From the NCBI GenBank assembly GCA_002293545.1, contig DBDL01000053.1:7706-18356 (forward strand): 10,651 nt of DNA, written 5' to 3'. The notes under the pieces are model-generated. The model was not told where the DNA came from. It worked only from the letters and a program-made list of their open reading frames with translations, and did no database searches. Every line of letters begins with the position of its first letter. The first letter of the stretch is position 1. A program made the position numbers and the translations under genes. Below, in pieces: positions 1 to 7,852 of this stretch. This DNA is from Lachnoclostridium sp. UBA933 (GTDB lineage: Bacteria; Bacillota; Clostridia; Lachnospirales; Lachnospiraceae).

Positions 1-482
1 ATTAACGCTTCTCCCCTAAGAACTAAATGCCCCTTAAATGGTATTTGTTTCGGAAGATTCCGAAAAGTCTTTGCGTTATTGGTTACGATTTCTCCAACTT
101 CTCCGTTACCTCTTGTGAGTGCCTTTGTCAGTATTCCCTTATCATATGTGATAATAATACTCAATCCGTCCAGTTTTAATGACAACGTTCCGGTCTTTTC
201 TTGTATAAAATCCTCTAACACAGATATTTCTTTCGTTTTATCAAGGGAAAGCATCGGTGTGATATGCGCCTCTTTCGGAAGTTCGTCTAAGGTTTCGTAT
301 CCTACGGAAACAGTAGGGCTTCCGGCTAATATGACTCCGCTTTCTTTCTCCAACGCCGATAATTCATCATAAAGCTTATCGTATTCATAATTGGACATAA
401 TCTCATCCTGTCCCTGATAGTATACCTTTGCCGCCTGATTTAACTGCTCAATCAATTCTTTCATACGGATTGCCGTATCCAT
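1..482 (-). CDS. ligA: NAD-dependent DNA ligase LigA, N-terminal part (cut by window edge)
   Basis: The first 160 codons of an NAD-dependent DNA ligase, which seals nicks in duplex DNA using NAD+ as adenylate donor. Residues 1-60 match the helical NMN-binding Ia domain (YY at 21-22, NYEYD at 31-35). The adenylation domain follows, with motif I KLDG at 103-106, where Lys103 would be the AMP-accepting lysine, then TRGNGEVGE at 123-131 and LRGEA at 155-159. The ATG at 482 is preceded by AAGGAG at 8-nt spacing. Full family members are about 650-670 residues, so roughly three quarters lies outside the window. Compared with E. coli LigA as I recall it, His23 and Asp32 of the Ia domain appear as Tyr22 and Asn31, and TRGDG is TRGNG. 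I recall the same pattern in Lachnospiraceae ligases, so this is probably a lineage variant, not decay. It lies 64 nt downstream of rluF, with no terminator seen between them. Confidence 0.93.
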   Translation of the reverse strand, partial: MDTAIRMKELIEQLNQAAKVYYQGQDEIMSNYEYDKLYDELSALEKESGVILAGSPTVSVGYETLDELPKEAHITPMLSLDKTKEISVLEDFIQEKTGTLSLKLDGLSIIITYDKGILTKALTRGNGEVGEIVTNNAKTFRNLPKQIPFKGHLVLRGEAL

Positions 483-546
483 ATAATAAACTCCTTCTTA
501 CTTATCATATATTATTGGGGATTACCCTTTTCATCGTTTTACTCCG

Positions 547-1260
547 TCACTTACCATCCATAACCGCTTCTTTTAACTTTTGTAATTCATTCCCTTCAAT
601 CAAACGATACTCACCTTTTTTTAAATCTTCTAAACGGATATTAACCACGCGTACCCGCTTCAGAAATGTTACACGATACTCAAAATACTCGCACATACGC
701 CGAATCTGCCGGTTTAGTCCCTGTGTCAGGATAACAGAAAATTCAAAATTATTGTGCTGGTTTATCTTACATGGTTTCGTCATGGTATCCAGAATCGGAA
801 CACCGGATTCCATCGCATTTAGTATTTCCTTTTTTAACGGTTTATTCACCCTTACAATGTATTCTTTTTCATGATCATTTCTGCTTCGGAGTATCTGATT
901 CATTAAATCGCCGTTATTCGTAAGTAAAAGAAGCCCCTCAGAATTTTTATCCAAGCGTCCGACCGGATAAATACGATGCGGGTATCCGATATAATCAATC
1001 ACATTGTCTTTTTCCTGCTTACTGGCTGTGCAAACAATCCCTTTCGGCTTATATAATGCCAGTAAAATTTCCGGTTCACTTGCTTTTATTATTTCTTTTC
1101 CGTTCACTAAAATATAATCTTCCGGTCCGACTTTCATTCCTTTTACGGCAATCTGATGATTAACCGTTACCTTACCGTCATCAATAAACCGATCTGCCTG
1201 CCGTCTGGAGCATACTCCGGATTCACTTAATAATTTATTTAACCGAGTCTGATTTTCCAT
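547..1260 (-). CDS. rluF: 23S rRNA pseudouridine synthase, RsuA/RluF family
   Basis: Predicted to convert a specific uridine in 23S rRNA to pseudouridine (U2604 for E. coli RluF). With the start used here the protein is 237 aa. An N-terminal S4 RNA-binding domain (RLNKLLSESGVCSRRQADR, about residues 6-24, continuing to 55) precedes the catalytic domain. That domain carries GRLDKNSEGLLLLT, with the catalytic Asp at about residue 104, and the RluF-type segment LTQGLNRQIRRMCEYF at about 178-193. An in-frame ATG at 1299 would add 13 residues (MSFQTHPGKA...), but those come from a structured intergenic segment and are not typical of the family. I chose 1260 because the S4 domain begins right after it, though its ribosome binding site is weak (a purine-rich GGGAAAG). 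The gene probably shares a transcript with the membrane-protein gene upstream and ligA downstream. Assignment to RluF over other RsuA-type synthases rests on the LNRQIRRMCEYF segment. Confidence 0.92.
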   Translation of the reverse strand: MENQTRLNKLLSESGVCSRRQADRFIDDGKVTVNHQIAVKGMKVGPEDYILVNGKEIIKASEPEILLALYKPKGIVCTASKQEKDNVIDYIGYPHRIYPVGRLDKNSEGLLLLTNNGDLMNQILRSRNDHEKEYIVRVNKPLKKEILNAMESGVPILDTMTKPCKINQHNNFEFSVILTQGLNRQIRRMCEYFEYRVTFLKRVRVVNIRLEDLKKGEYRLIEGNELQKLKEAVMDGK

Positions 1261-1279
1261 TGAATCTTTCGCTTTCCCA

Positions 1280-1378
1280 GGGTGTGTCTGAAAACTCATT
1301 CCTGCTATCTGAACACTCCGCTTTGCATGATATTTTGCCCTGATTCAGTCAGCATAGCCCACTATGCTTGATTTGATC
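1280..1378. repeat. Structured intergenic segment with hairpin and transposon-end-like sequence
   Basis: Nearly the whole gap between the membrane-protein stop and the rluF start. It contains the perfect inverted repeat AGCATAG-CCCA-CTATGCT (1351-1357 and 1362-1368), which extends imperfectly outward (GATTCAGTC on the left, TGATTTGATC on the right). At the other end, GGGTGTGTCTGAAAA (1280-1294) resembles the terminal repeats of some insertion sequences. No matching second terminal repeat or target duplication is visible here, and the hairpin has no T-run on the minus strand, so it is not an ordinary terminator. It could be a remnant of a mobile element, a small dispersed palindromic repeat, or a local mRNA structure. 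My sense of having seen similar text in Lachnospiraceae genomes is unverified. Confidence 0.4.
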
Positions 1379-1379
1379 T

Positions 1380-2123
1380 TTACTGCTGCTTCGCCGGGGC
1401 AACCGGCTTTTCCGGTGCGGCTGAAACCGATGCCGCAGGAACGGGCGGCGCCGACGACGGAACGATGGCTCCCTGGGATGCCGCCGGAGCTTGCGGCGGA
1501 GATTTTGTCACCTCTGTCGCTTTGATTGCCGCCGCCTGCTTCTCCCATAATTCCTTTAACTTCGGGTCGCTTTCTTTCGCTTTTTCAAAACGGCTGTTTG
1601 TATCATCAATCAATCTGTCTACTTCCGGATTTTTGTTGGATTCTTGAAAAAATTCTTCTTCTTCTTCATCCAGAGCATTTAAATATATCAAATATTTGTC
1701 GTCACTTCCTAATTTTACATAAAAACGTCCCATTGACGGTGAAAGTGTTTCAATTCCCTTTAATTTAATATCAAATTGTACATAAATACAATAAGAACTT
1801 TGTTCTTCATTCTTAATCCCATAACAGACAAAATTACTATACTGCTCCACACCGCTGCTTGTCAGCTTCTGCCAATACTCTTTCGGAATTTGAGTAGGGT
1901 CACTGACCAGCTCTTCGGCAACTTCAAAATTCAGCGTTGCTTTGGCATTATAATAAGCATGAATCACATCCAGTATCTTCGTGTCTTCTATTTTGACAAA
2001 TTCCATTTCCTCCGGGGTATTATTCGGATTTCCTCCCGTCGGAACCATGGATAATATAATAATACTAAGGAATACGGTACCGATAGAAACCAGCACGATT
2101 AATTTTTTATATTTTAATTTCAT
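1380..2123 (-). CDS. Membrane-anchored protein with Pro/Ala-rich C-terminal tail, function unknown
   Basis: I do not recognise this 247-aa protein. Residues 1-7 are basic (MKLKYKK) and 8-27 form one hydrophobic segment without a lipobox Cys, so it is probably an N-terminal signal anchor with the rest outside the membrane. Residues 45-150 look like a compact alpha+beta domain (helix around DVIHAYYNAKATLNFEVAEELV, then strands around YCIYVQFDIKLKG and RFYVKLGSDDKYLIYLNAL), compatible with an NTF2-like fold, but that is inference. An acidic run (DEEEEE, 152-157) leads to a charged helix (165-200), then about 40 residues rich in Pro, Ala and Ser to the C-terminus, encoded by DNA clearly richer in G+C than the rest. 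The ATG at 2123 is preceded by GGAG at 5 nt. A strong promoter lies 50-80 nt upstream. It is the first gene of a probable unit with rluF and ligA. Confidence 0.8.
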   Translation of the reverse strand: MKLKYKKLIVLVSIGTVFLSIIILSMVPTGGNPNNTPEEMEFVKIEDTKILDVIHAYYNAKATLNFEVAEELVSDPTQIPKEYWQKLTSSGVEQYSNFVCYGIKNEEQSSYCIYVQFDIKLKGIETLSPSMGRFYVKLGSDDKYLIYLNALDEEEEEFFQESNKNPEVDRLIDDTNSRFEKAKESDPKLKELWEKQAAAIKATEVTKSPPQAPAASQGAIVPSSAPPVPAASVSAAPEKPVAPAKQQ

Positions 2124-2172
2124 TGTATCTCCGTCTTTCTTATCTTCATTTCAGTGTTTGATAACATAATTT

Positions 2173-2201
2173 ATTATAGAGTAAAAATGTGATTTTGTAA
2201 A
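2173..2201 (-). promoter_or_regulatory. Sigma-A promoter for the membrane-anchored protein gene
   Basis: On the minus strand, TTTACA (2196-2201) and a perfect TATAAT (2173-2178) are separated by 17 nt. Transcription would start near 2166, giving a leader of about 43 nt. This is the best promoter visible for the membrane protein-rluF-ligA unit. Confidence 0.75.
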
Positions 2202-2286
2202 GCAGCTTGTAAAAGATTTATCTTACGGAGTTATCTCAATCGAAAACAGGTTTTAAAGAAACTAATATCATTGGATCTTGTACTTT

Positions 2287-2359
2287 GAATCATAAAATTG
2301 GGGGAAATACTAAATTTTATGATTCATGATTTTAAGACGTTATATATATCATGAATCAT
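2287..2359 (-). terminator. Two overlapping, mutually exclusive hairpins after the DUF5688 gene
   Basis: A perfect 13-bp inverted repeat pairs GAATCATAAAATT (2287-2299) with AATTTTATGATTC (2313-2325). A perfect 12-bp inverted repeat pairs ATGATTCATGAT (2319-2330) with ATCATGAATCAT (2348-2359), the latter touching the DUF5688 stop codon. The arms overlap at 2319-2325, so both stems cannot form fully at once. The stems are A+T-rich and no long T-run follows on the minus strand, so termination is plausible by position but not typical in form. The remaining bases of the 2124-2358 gap hold only the promoter at 2173-2201. Confidence 0.4.
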
Positions 2360-3249
2360 TACATCTCCAACCGCTCTTTTTTCATCCGATAGATATAGGT
2401 ATGATTTGACAGAATTTCTTCCTCTGATAAACAAGTGGAATTTACCTCGCTTATTATTTTTGAAAAAGCTTCTTTATCCCCTATTTTTTTAAGCGGTAAA
2501 ATAAGAACTTCATGAATGCTGCTGGGCAATACATATAAATCACTGTTAAAATCCTCTGCAATTCTTTTCAGCAGCTTGGGATATAAAATTACCGAAGCCC
2601 CGTAAACGACATTGGTATTTGACAAAACAAAAAAGGAATCGTCAGGATCGCGTTCTGGTGTATACAAGACATCATTCGTTTCGTCTTCATCCAATAGTTT
2701 ATGTAAGTATTCCAGCTTGTACGGAAATAACCGCGGGGTGTTTTCTTCTGCAATACGAAAAAGCTCCGCCGCCGTAAGATTCCATTTTTCCGCAAGATTG
2801 TTTTCAATTCGTATGCTTTCCAAAACATCATTACGACTATCATATACAAGATAGAATATAACTACTAAATCAAGATAAGGAACGTGCGGAATGTCTTTTA
2901 ACGCCTCTTTATTTTTCTTTTTGGACACCAGCCGGTATACAATTTTCTTTTTCCATTTTTCAAAGCTCAAGTCTATCTTTTCAAAACTGTCGCTTCTTAC
3001 TTCTGTCGAACGATAGACGCAAATCACATCATCCGCTAAACCGGAAATCGGTTCTCCCTCTAAATAACGGTCAAAATAATCTTCAAGATAGATCACCGGC
3101 TTCAACATGCTTTTTTTCATTGAAAAGCTGAGCCCGGTTAATGAAACATTATTATTTTTAGCAACGGATTTAATTTTAATGTCATAGTGGCTGCCGAGTT
3201 TTTTTGCTACCTCCTTCCTTATTTTTTTTTGAAATTTTAAATAATCCAT
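2359..3249 (-). CDS. DUF5688 family protein, function unknown
   Basis: A 296-aa soluble protein with no signal peptide or membrane segment. It matches, from memory, the DUF5688 family common and often multi-copy in Lachnospiraceae. Supporting features in order: an N-terminal helix of the MNYxxFxxxI type, then NNNVSLTGLSF (32-42) and PVIYLEDYFDRYLEGE (51-66); YLDLVVIFYLVYD (125-137); LTAAELFRIAEENTPRLFP (158-176); a hallmark C-terminal block of YGASVILYP (216-224) and LYVLPSSIHEVLILPL (238-253); and LSNHTYIYRMKKERLE (280-295). No catalytic motif is apparent and the family's role is unknown to me. The ATG is preceded by GGGGAGG at 4-nt spacing. It lies downstream of the gdhA terminator and so should have its own promoter, but no convincing -35/-10 pair is visible. 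A 17-bp palindrome lies just upstream of its ribosome binding site. Confidence 0.85.
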   Translation of the reverse strand: MDYLKFQKKIRKEVAKKLGSHYDIKIKSVAKNNNVSLTGLSFSMKKSMLKPVIYLEDYFDRYLEGEPISGLADDVICVYRSTEVRSDSFEKIDLSFEKWKKKIVYRLVSKKKNKEALKDIPHVPYLDLVVIFYLVYDSRNDVLESIRIENNLAEKWNLTAAELFRIAEENTPRLFPYKLEYLHKLLDEDETNDVLYTPERDPDDSFFVLSNTNVVYGASVILYPKLLKRIAEDFNSDLYVLPSSIHEVLILPLKKIGDKEAFSKIISEVNSTCLSEEEILSNHTYIYRMKKERLEM

Positions 3250-3266
3250 AAATCCTCCCCTTCTGC

Positions 3267-3283
3267 CTATATCGTTGATATAG
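3267..3283. promoter_or_regulatory. Palindrome upstream of the DUF5688 ribosome binding site
   Basis: CTATATC-GTT-GATATAG is a perfect 7-bp inverted repeat with a 3-nt centre, ending about 9 nt before the purine-rich ribosome binding site of the DUF5688 gene. It could be an operator near the transcription start or a small mRNA hairpin. On the plus strand it is followed by TTTTT after one C and resembles a weak terminator, but no plus-strand gene needs one. Confidence 0.35.
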
Positions 3284-3306
3284 CTTTTTATTTATTAATT
3301 TTAACA

Positions 3307-3348
3307 AAAAACACGTGTGAAAAGCAATCCCTTTTCAGACGTGTTTTT
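3307..3348 (-). terminator. Rho-independent terminator of gdhA
   Basis: Arms AAAAACACGTGTGAAAAG (3307-3324) and CTTTTCAGACGTGTTTTT (3331-3348) form an 18-bp stem with a single mismatch and a 6-nt loop. Read on the minus strand the stem ends in a run of six T. It begins about 60 nt after the gdhA stop. The flanking A/T symmetry could make it work in both directions. Confidence 0.85.
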
Positions 3349-3410
3349 GGCGTTTAATACGTTCCTCATTTTCCCATATGGAAAGAATTATCATACTTTA
3401 TTGATGATTT

Positions 3411-4748
<1,338 letters not shown>

Positions 4749-4772
4749 TTACCCTCCGTTTTATTTTGGTAT

Positions 4773-5453
4773 TTATTTTACCATTGATTTCTCCCCTGCG
4801 CAATTATTTTTTCTCTCTTCGTAAATCTCATGAACTTTGGCAATTGCCTCCCTGAGTCCTCCGACTTCATCCATAAGACCTTCCTCAACCGCTTCCTCTC
4901 CGACCAGCATCGTTCCTAAATCCTTTGACAGCATCCCGGTATTCATCATCAATTCTTCCAAACGCTCCTTTGCTGCCTTGCTGTGTTCGGATATAAAACC
5001 GACAATCCGGTCCTGTATTAACCGGAATTGATCGAATGTCTGCGGTGCGCCGATTACCATTCCGCTCATTCTGACCGGATGGATAATCATCGTCGCCGAC
5101 GGCACAATAAACGAATAATCTGCCGCAACCGCAAGCGGAACCCCGATGGAATGGCTATCTCCGATTACGAGAGCTACGGTTGTTTTGCTCATGGATGAAA
5201 TCATCTCTGCCAACGCCAAACCGCATGACACGTCACCGCCGATTGTATTGACTAAAAGAAGAACACCTTCTACTTCTTCTTTTTCTTCCAGTCCGGCGAG
5301 AAGCGGTAAAATGTGTTCATACTTCGTTACTTTTGTATTCTGGCTTAGATTATCATGCCCTTCAATCTCTCCGATTATGGAAAGCATTTCTATTTTCCCA
5401 ATCTTACAGCTTCCGTATTCCTTTATATCTTCCTTTTCTTTTTCATTCGCCAT
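4773..5453 (-). CDS. tepA: ClpP-fold serine protease, TepA family
   Basis: A 226-aa cytoplasmic protein of the ClpP/crotonase-like serine protease superfamily, closest to Bacillus subtilis TepA, a protein described as enhancing secretion and linked to signal peptide degradation. Residues 24-34 (MLSIIGEIEGH) and TKYEHILPLLAGLE fit TepA. The oxyanion region is NTIGGDV (69-75). The nucleophile is Ser102 in GDSHSIGVP, the base His125 in IIHPVRMSG, and the probable third residue Asp195 in GLMDEVGG, so the catalytic triad looks intact. It lacks a Clp-adaptor or membrane segment. The start is the ATG at 5453, preceded by GAGG at 6-nt spacing. An upstream in-frame TTG at 5465 overlaps that ribosome binding site and is less likely. 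It lies 54 nt after the pnp stop with no terminator. As I recall, B. subtilis carries tepA in the wider pnp neighbourhood too. Confidence 0.9.
   Translation of the reverse strand: MANEKEKEDIKEYGSCKIGKIEMLSIIGEIEGHDNLSQNTKVTKYEHILPLLAGLEEKEEVEGVLLLVNTIGGDVSCGLALAEMISSMSKTTVALVIGDSHSIGVPLAVAADYSFIVPSATMIIHPVRMSGMVIGAPQTFDQFRLIQDRIVGFISEHSKAAKERLEELMMNTGMLSKDLGTMLVGEEAVEEGLMDEVGGLREAIAKVHEIYEERKNNCAGEKSMVK
4775..4803 (-). promoter_or_regulatory. Possible internal promoter for gdhA
   Basis: On the minus strand, TGGTAAAAT supplies an extended -10 (TAAAAT at 4775-4780 with TG one base upstream), 17 nt from a poor -35 (TTGCGC, 4798-4803). It overlaps the tepA stop codon and would give gdhA a leader of about 23 nt. 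This would let gdhA respond to nitrogen status independently of pnp, but the -35 is weak. Confidence 0.3.
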
Positions 5454-5507
5454 TTTGCACCTCAACCTTTTTCCTTCATAGGAATATCATGTGCGAATGG
5501 GAATATT

Positions 5508-7619
5508 TTATTCATCCTTTGGAACTGACCGCTTCGGACATTCCCGCATACTGAAGCTAAAGCGTCCCATTTTATCTTTTCCAAGGCAGACCACTCTTAC
5601 TTTATCACCAAGCGTCAGAACATCCTCTACATGCTTGATTCTCTCTTTCGCAATATGCGAAACCGGAACCATTCCTTCTTTGCCCGGTGCAAATTCCACA
5701 AAGGCACCAAATTCTTTTATACTGACAACCTTTCCTTCAAAAACCTGTCCTTTTTTAAATTCGGTTACGATCACTTTAATTGCTTTAATCGCCGCCGCAA
5801 TACTTGCTGAATCCGTTCCGCATACGGAAACAAATCCATCATCGTCAATATCAATTTTAACATTATACAAATCAATCAGTGCATTAATCGTCTTGCCGCG
5901 CTGACCGACCACATCGCCAATCTTCGTCGGATCAATCTTAATCTGATCAATTTTGGGCGCATATTTCCCGACTTCCTTGCGGGGTTCGGAAATACATGGC
6001 ATCATAATATTTTTTAAGATATACTCTCTTGCTTCTTTGGTCTGATAAATCGCTTTTTCTACAATTTCTCTCGTCAGCCCGTGAATCTTAATATCCATCT
6101 GGATGGCAGTAATCCCTTTTTCCGTACCCGCCACTTTAAAGTCCATATCTCCGAAAAAGTCTTCCAGCCCTTGGATATCCGTTAAAATCGTATAGTCATC
6201 ATCGGCTTCTCCCGTTACCAGTCCTACTGAAATTCCGGCAACCATTCTTTTAATTGGAACACCCGCCGCCATAAGGGATAAAGTGGAGGCACAAATACTT
6301 CCCTGCGACGTGGAACCATTGGATTCCATAATCTCCGAAACGGTACGGATGGCGTACGGGAATTCTTCCGTTGACGGAAGTACCGGTATCAATGCTCTCT
6401 CTGCCAACGCTCCGTGACCGATTTCACGGCGTCCCGGTCCTCTGGACGGACGAGTTTCCCCTACCGAATAGGATGGAAAATTATAATGGTGCATATACCG
6501 TTTTGAGGTTTCGTTTTCGTCAATTCCGTCCAATCTCTGAATTTCTGCCAATGCCGCTAACGTCGTAACGGTAAGTACCTGTGTCTGCCCTCTGGTAAAC
6601 ATTCCGGAACCGTGTGTTTTGGGTAAAATATCAATTTCGGCAGCCAGAGGACGAATTTGTGTCAGCTCACGTCCATCCGGACGTTTATGGTCCTTTAATA
6701 TCATTTTACGAACCGTTTTCTTTTGAAATTTATATACCGCTTCATCAATTAAAGGCAGCCAGTCTTCATGCTCCTCCTGATAACGTTCTTCCAGTTTTTC
6801 TTTGATCTCCCGGATATTTTCTTCGCGTACCTGCTTAACATCAGTGAATACGGCTTCTTCCATTGCTTCCGGAGTAATAAAGCCCACGATATCGTCATAT
6901 AATTCCTCCGGGGTGTCACAGCGTTCATAGTCATGCTTCGGTTTGCCGCATTCAGCAACGATTTTATCAAAAAATTCAATGATTTGCCTATTGATTTCAT
7001 GTGCTTTATAAATACCGTCAATAACAATGCTTTCTTCGACTTCATTGGCACCGGCTTCGATCATGATTACTTTATCTCTTGTCGACGCAACCGTGAGTGA
7101 CATATCCGACCGTGTCCGTTCTTCGCTTGACGGGTTAAAGACCAACTGACCGTCTACCAAACCAACCATCGTAGAAGCGGTCGGTCCGTCATGCGGAATA
7201 TCAGAAATCGCCGTTGCCAAAGCGGAACCAAGCATAGCCGTCAATTCCGGACTGCAGTCCTGATCCACACACATAACAAGATTTTCGAGTGTCACATCAT
7301 TTCTATAGTCTTTCGGAAAAAGCGGACGCATCGGACGGTCAATGACACGGCATGTCAATACCGCATTTTCGGAAGGCTTTGATTCCCTTTTTATAAATCC
7401 TCCCGGTATTTTCCCTACTGCATATAATTTTTCCTGATACTCTACACTTAACGGGAAAAAATCAATCCCTTCCCTTGGCTTTTCCGATGCGGTCGCTGTC
7501 GAAAGCACTACCGTTTCTCCATAATGCATAAATGCCGCTCCGTTTGCCTGTCCTGCCACACGCCCGATATCTACAGACAACGTTCTGCCGGCAAGTTCCA
7601 TTGTATAAGTCTTATACAT
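5508..7619 (-). CDS. pnp: Polyribonucleotide nucleotidyltransferase (PNPase)
   Basis: Phosphorolytic 3'-to-5' exoribonuclease that degrades mRNA to nucleoside diphosphates and can also add tails. At 703 aa it is full length. Domains in order: first RNase PH domain (about 10-145, with GGFIKRES at 73-80); an alpha-helical linker (about 240-310); second RNase PH domain (about 311-545), with FTRGQTQVL (341-349), GETRPSRGPGRREIGHG (387-403), the phosphate-binding NGSTSQGSICAS segment (434-445), and metal-binding Asp487 and Asp493 in EDFFGDMDFKVAGT; KH domain (about 560-620), whose GXXG loop is GQRG at 572-575; and S1 domain (about 624-692). The ATG is preceded by AGGAGG at 5 nt. Its leader has an extended -10 promoter and a near-perfect palindrome. 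It heads the pnp-tepA-gdhA run. Unusually, rpsO does not lie directly upstream: a xylosidase and a lipoprotein gene intervene. Confidence 0.98.
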   Translation of the reverse strand: MYKTYTMELAGRTLSVDIGRVAGQANGAAFMHYGETVVLSTATASEKPREGIDFFPLSVEYQEKLYAVGKIPGGFIKRESKPSENAVLTCRVIDRPMRPLFPKDYRNDVTLENLVMCVDQDCSPELTAMLGSALATAISDIPHDGPTASTMVGLVDGQLVFNPSSEERTRSDMSLTVASTRDKVIMIEAGANEVEESIVIDGIYKAHEINRQIIEFFDKIVAECGKPKHDYERCDTPEELYDDIVGFITPEAMEEAVFTDVKQVREENIREIKEKLEERYQEEHEDWLPLIDEAVYKFQKKTVRKMILKDHKRPDGRELTQIRPLAAEIDILPKTHGSGMFTRGQTQVLTVTTLAALAEIQRLDGIDENETSKRYMHHYNFPSYSVGETRPSRGPGRREIGHGALAERALIPVLPSTEEFPYAIRTVSEIMESNGSTSQGSICASTLSLMAAGVPIKRMVAGISVGLVTGEADDDYTILTDIQGLEDFFGDMDFKVAGTEKGITAIQMDIKIHGLTREIVEKAIYQTKEAREYILKNIMMPCISEPRKEVGKYAPKIDQIKIDPTKIGDVVGQRGKTINALIDLYNVKIDIDDDGFVSVCGTDSASIAAAIKAIKVIVTEFKKGQVFEGKVVSIKEFGAFVEFAPGKEGMVPVSHIAKERIKHVEDVLTLGDKVRVVCLGKDKMGRFSFSMRECPKRSVPKDE

Positions 7620-7635
7620 AACATCCTCCTAAATT

Positions 7636-7656
7636 GTACATTCGGACCGAATGTAC
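7636..7656. promoter_or_regulatory. Perfect palindrome in the pnp leader, next to the ribosome binding site
   Basis: Arms GTACATTCGG and CCGAATGTAC (10 bp each, perfect) flank a single central A. The palindrome ends about 5 nt before the AGGAGG of pnp and lies about 45-65 nt after the predicted transcription start. In RNA it can fold as a 9-bp stem with a 3-nt loop. It may be an RNA element for control of pnp (PNPase controls its own mRNA in E. coli through a double-stranded leader) or a site for a DNA-binding repressor. A smaller hairpin (TCCG-GTAGA-CGGA on the minus strand) lies just upstream. Confidence 0.6.
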
Positions 7657-7706
7657 CTCTCTTCCGTCTACCGGATTTATTTTCCTTCATTTTCGCAACA
7701 TTTTTA

Positions 7707-7735
7707 ATTATAACACTTACTCTGTTGTTTGGCTA
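7707..7735 (-). promoter_or_regulatory. Extended -10 promoter for pnp
   Basis: On the minus strand, TGTTATAAT gives a perfect TATAAT (7707-7712) with TG one base upstream. A 4/6 -35 match (TAGCCA, 7730-7735) lies at 17-nt spacing. The start would be near 7700, giving an approximately 80-nt leader that contains the palindrome. In the rest of the 7620-7852 gap I see no terminator for the lipoprotein gene. Confidence 0.6.
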
Positions 7736-7852
7736 GAGGGATTTTCAGAGGAATCGTGTCAGTGATAAATAATGGGTTAAGCAATGAAATATATAATATA
7801 GTGTTATTTGGACTCCCATGTCCTTTTTCTGATACTCTGCACATAATGAAAA

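Noticed and set aside
505..534. Nine-codon open frame (MKRVIPNNI) between rluF and ligA with a GGAG upstream
   Set aside because: Too short to support. It could in principle couple translation, but the sequence gives no sign of attenuation.
428..874. Plus-strand open frame of 148 codons
   Set aside because: Antisense to rluF and ligA, with no ribosome binding site and no recognisable protein pattern. The other plus-strand frames (for example at 5146-5481, 5491-5904 and 8323-8727) are rejected for the same reasons.
1345..1548. Minus-strand open frame of 67 codons overlapping the membrane protein's tail
   Set aside because: Out of frame within G+C-rich low-complexity DNA, with no ribosome binding site. 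Similar nested frames at 2589-2849 and 6749-7051 are also shadows.
3267..3300. Palindrome plus T-rich stretch read as a plus-strand terminator
   Set aside because: No plus-strand gene lies upstream of it, and the stem is short and A+T-rich.
5454..5465. TTG start that would lengthen TepA by four residues
   Set aside because: It lies on the ribosome binding site (GAGG) of the better ATG at 5453.
7571..7690. A 39-codon minus-strand frame starting in the pnp leader and overlapping the pnp start
   Set aside because: No ribosome binding site before its ATG, and it reads out of frame through the palindrome and into pnp.
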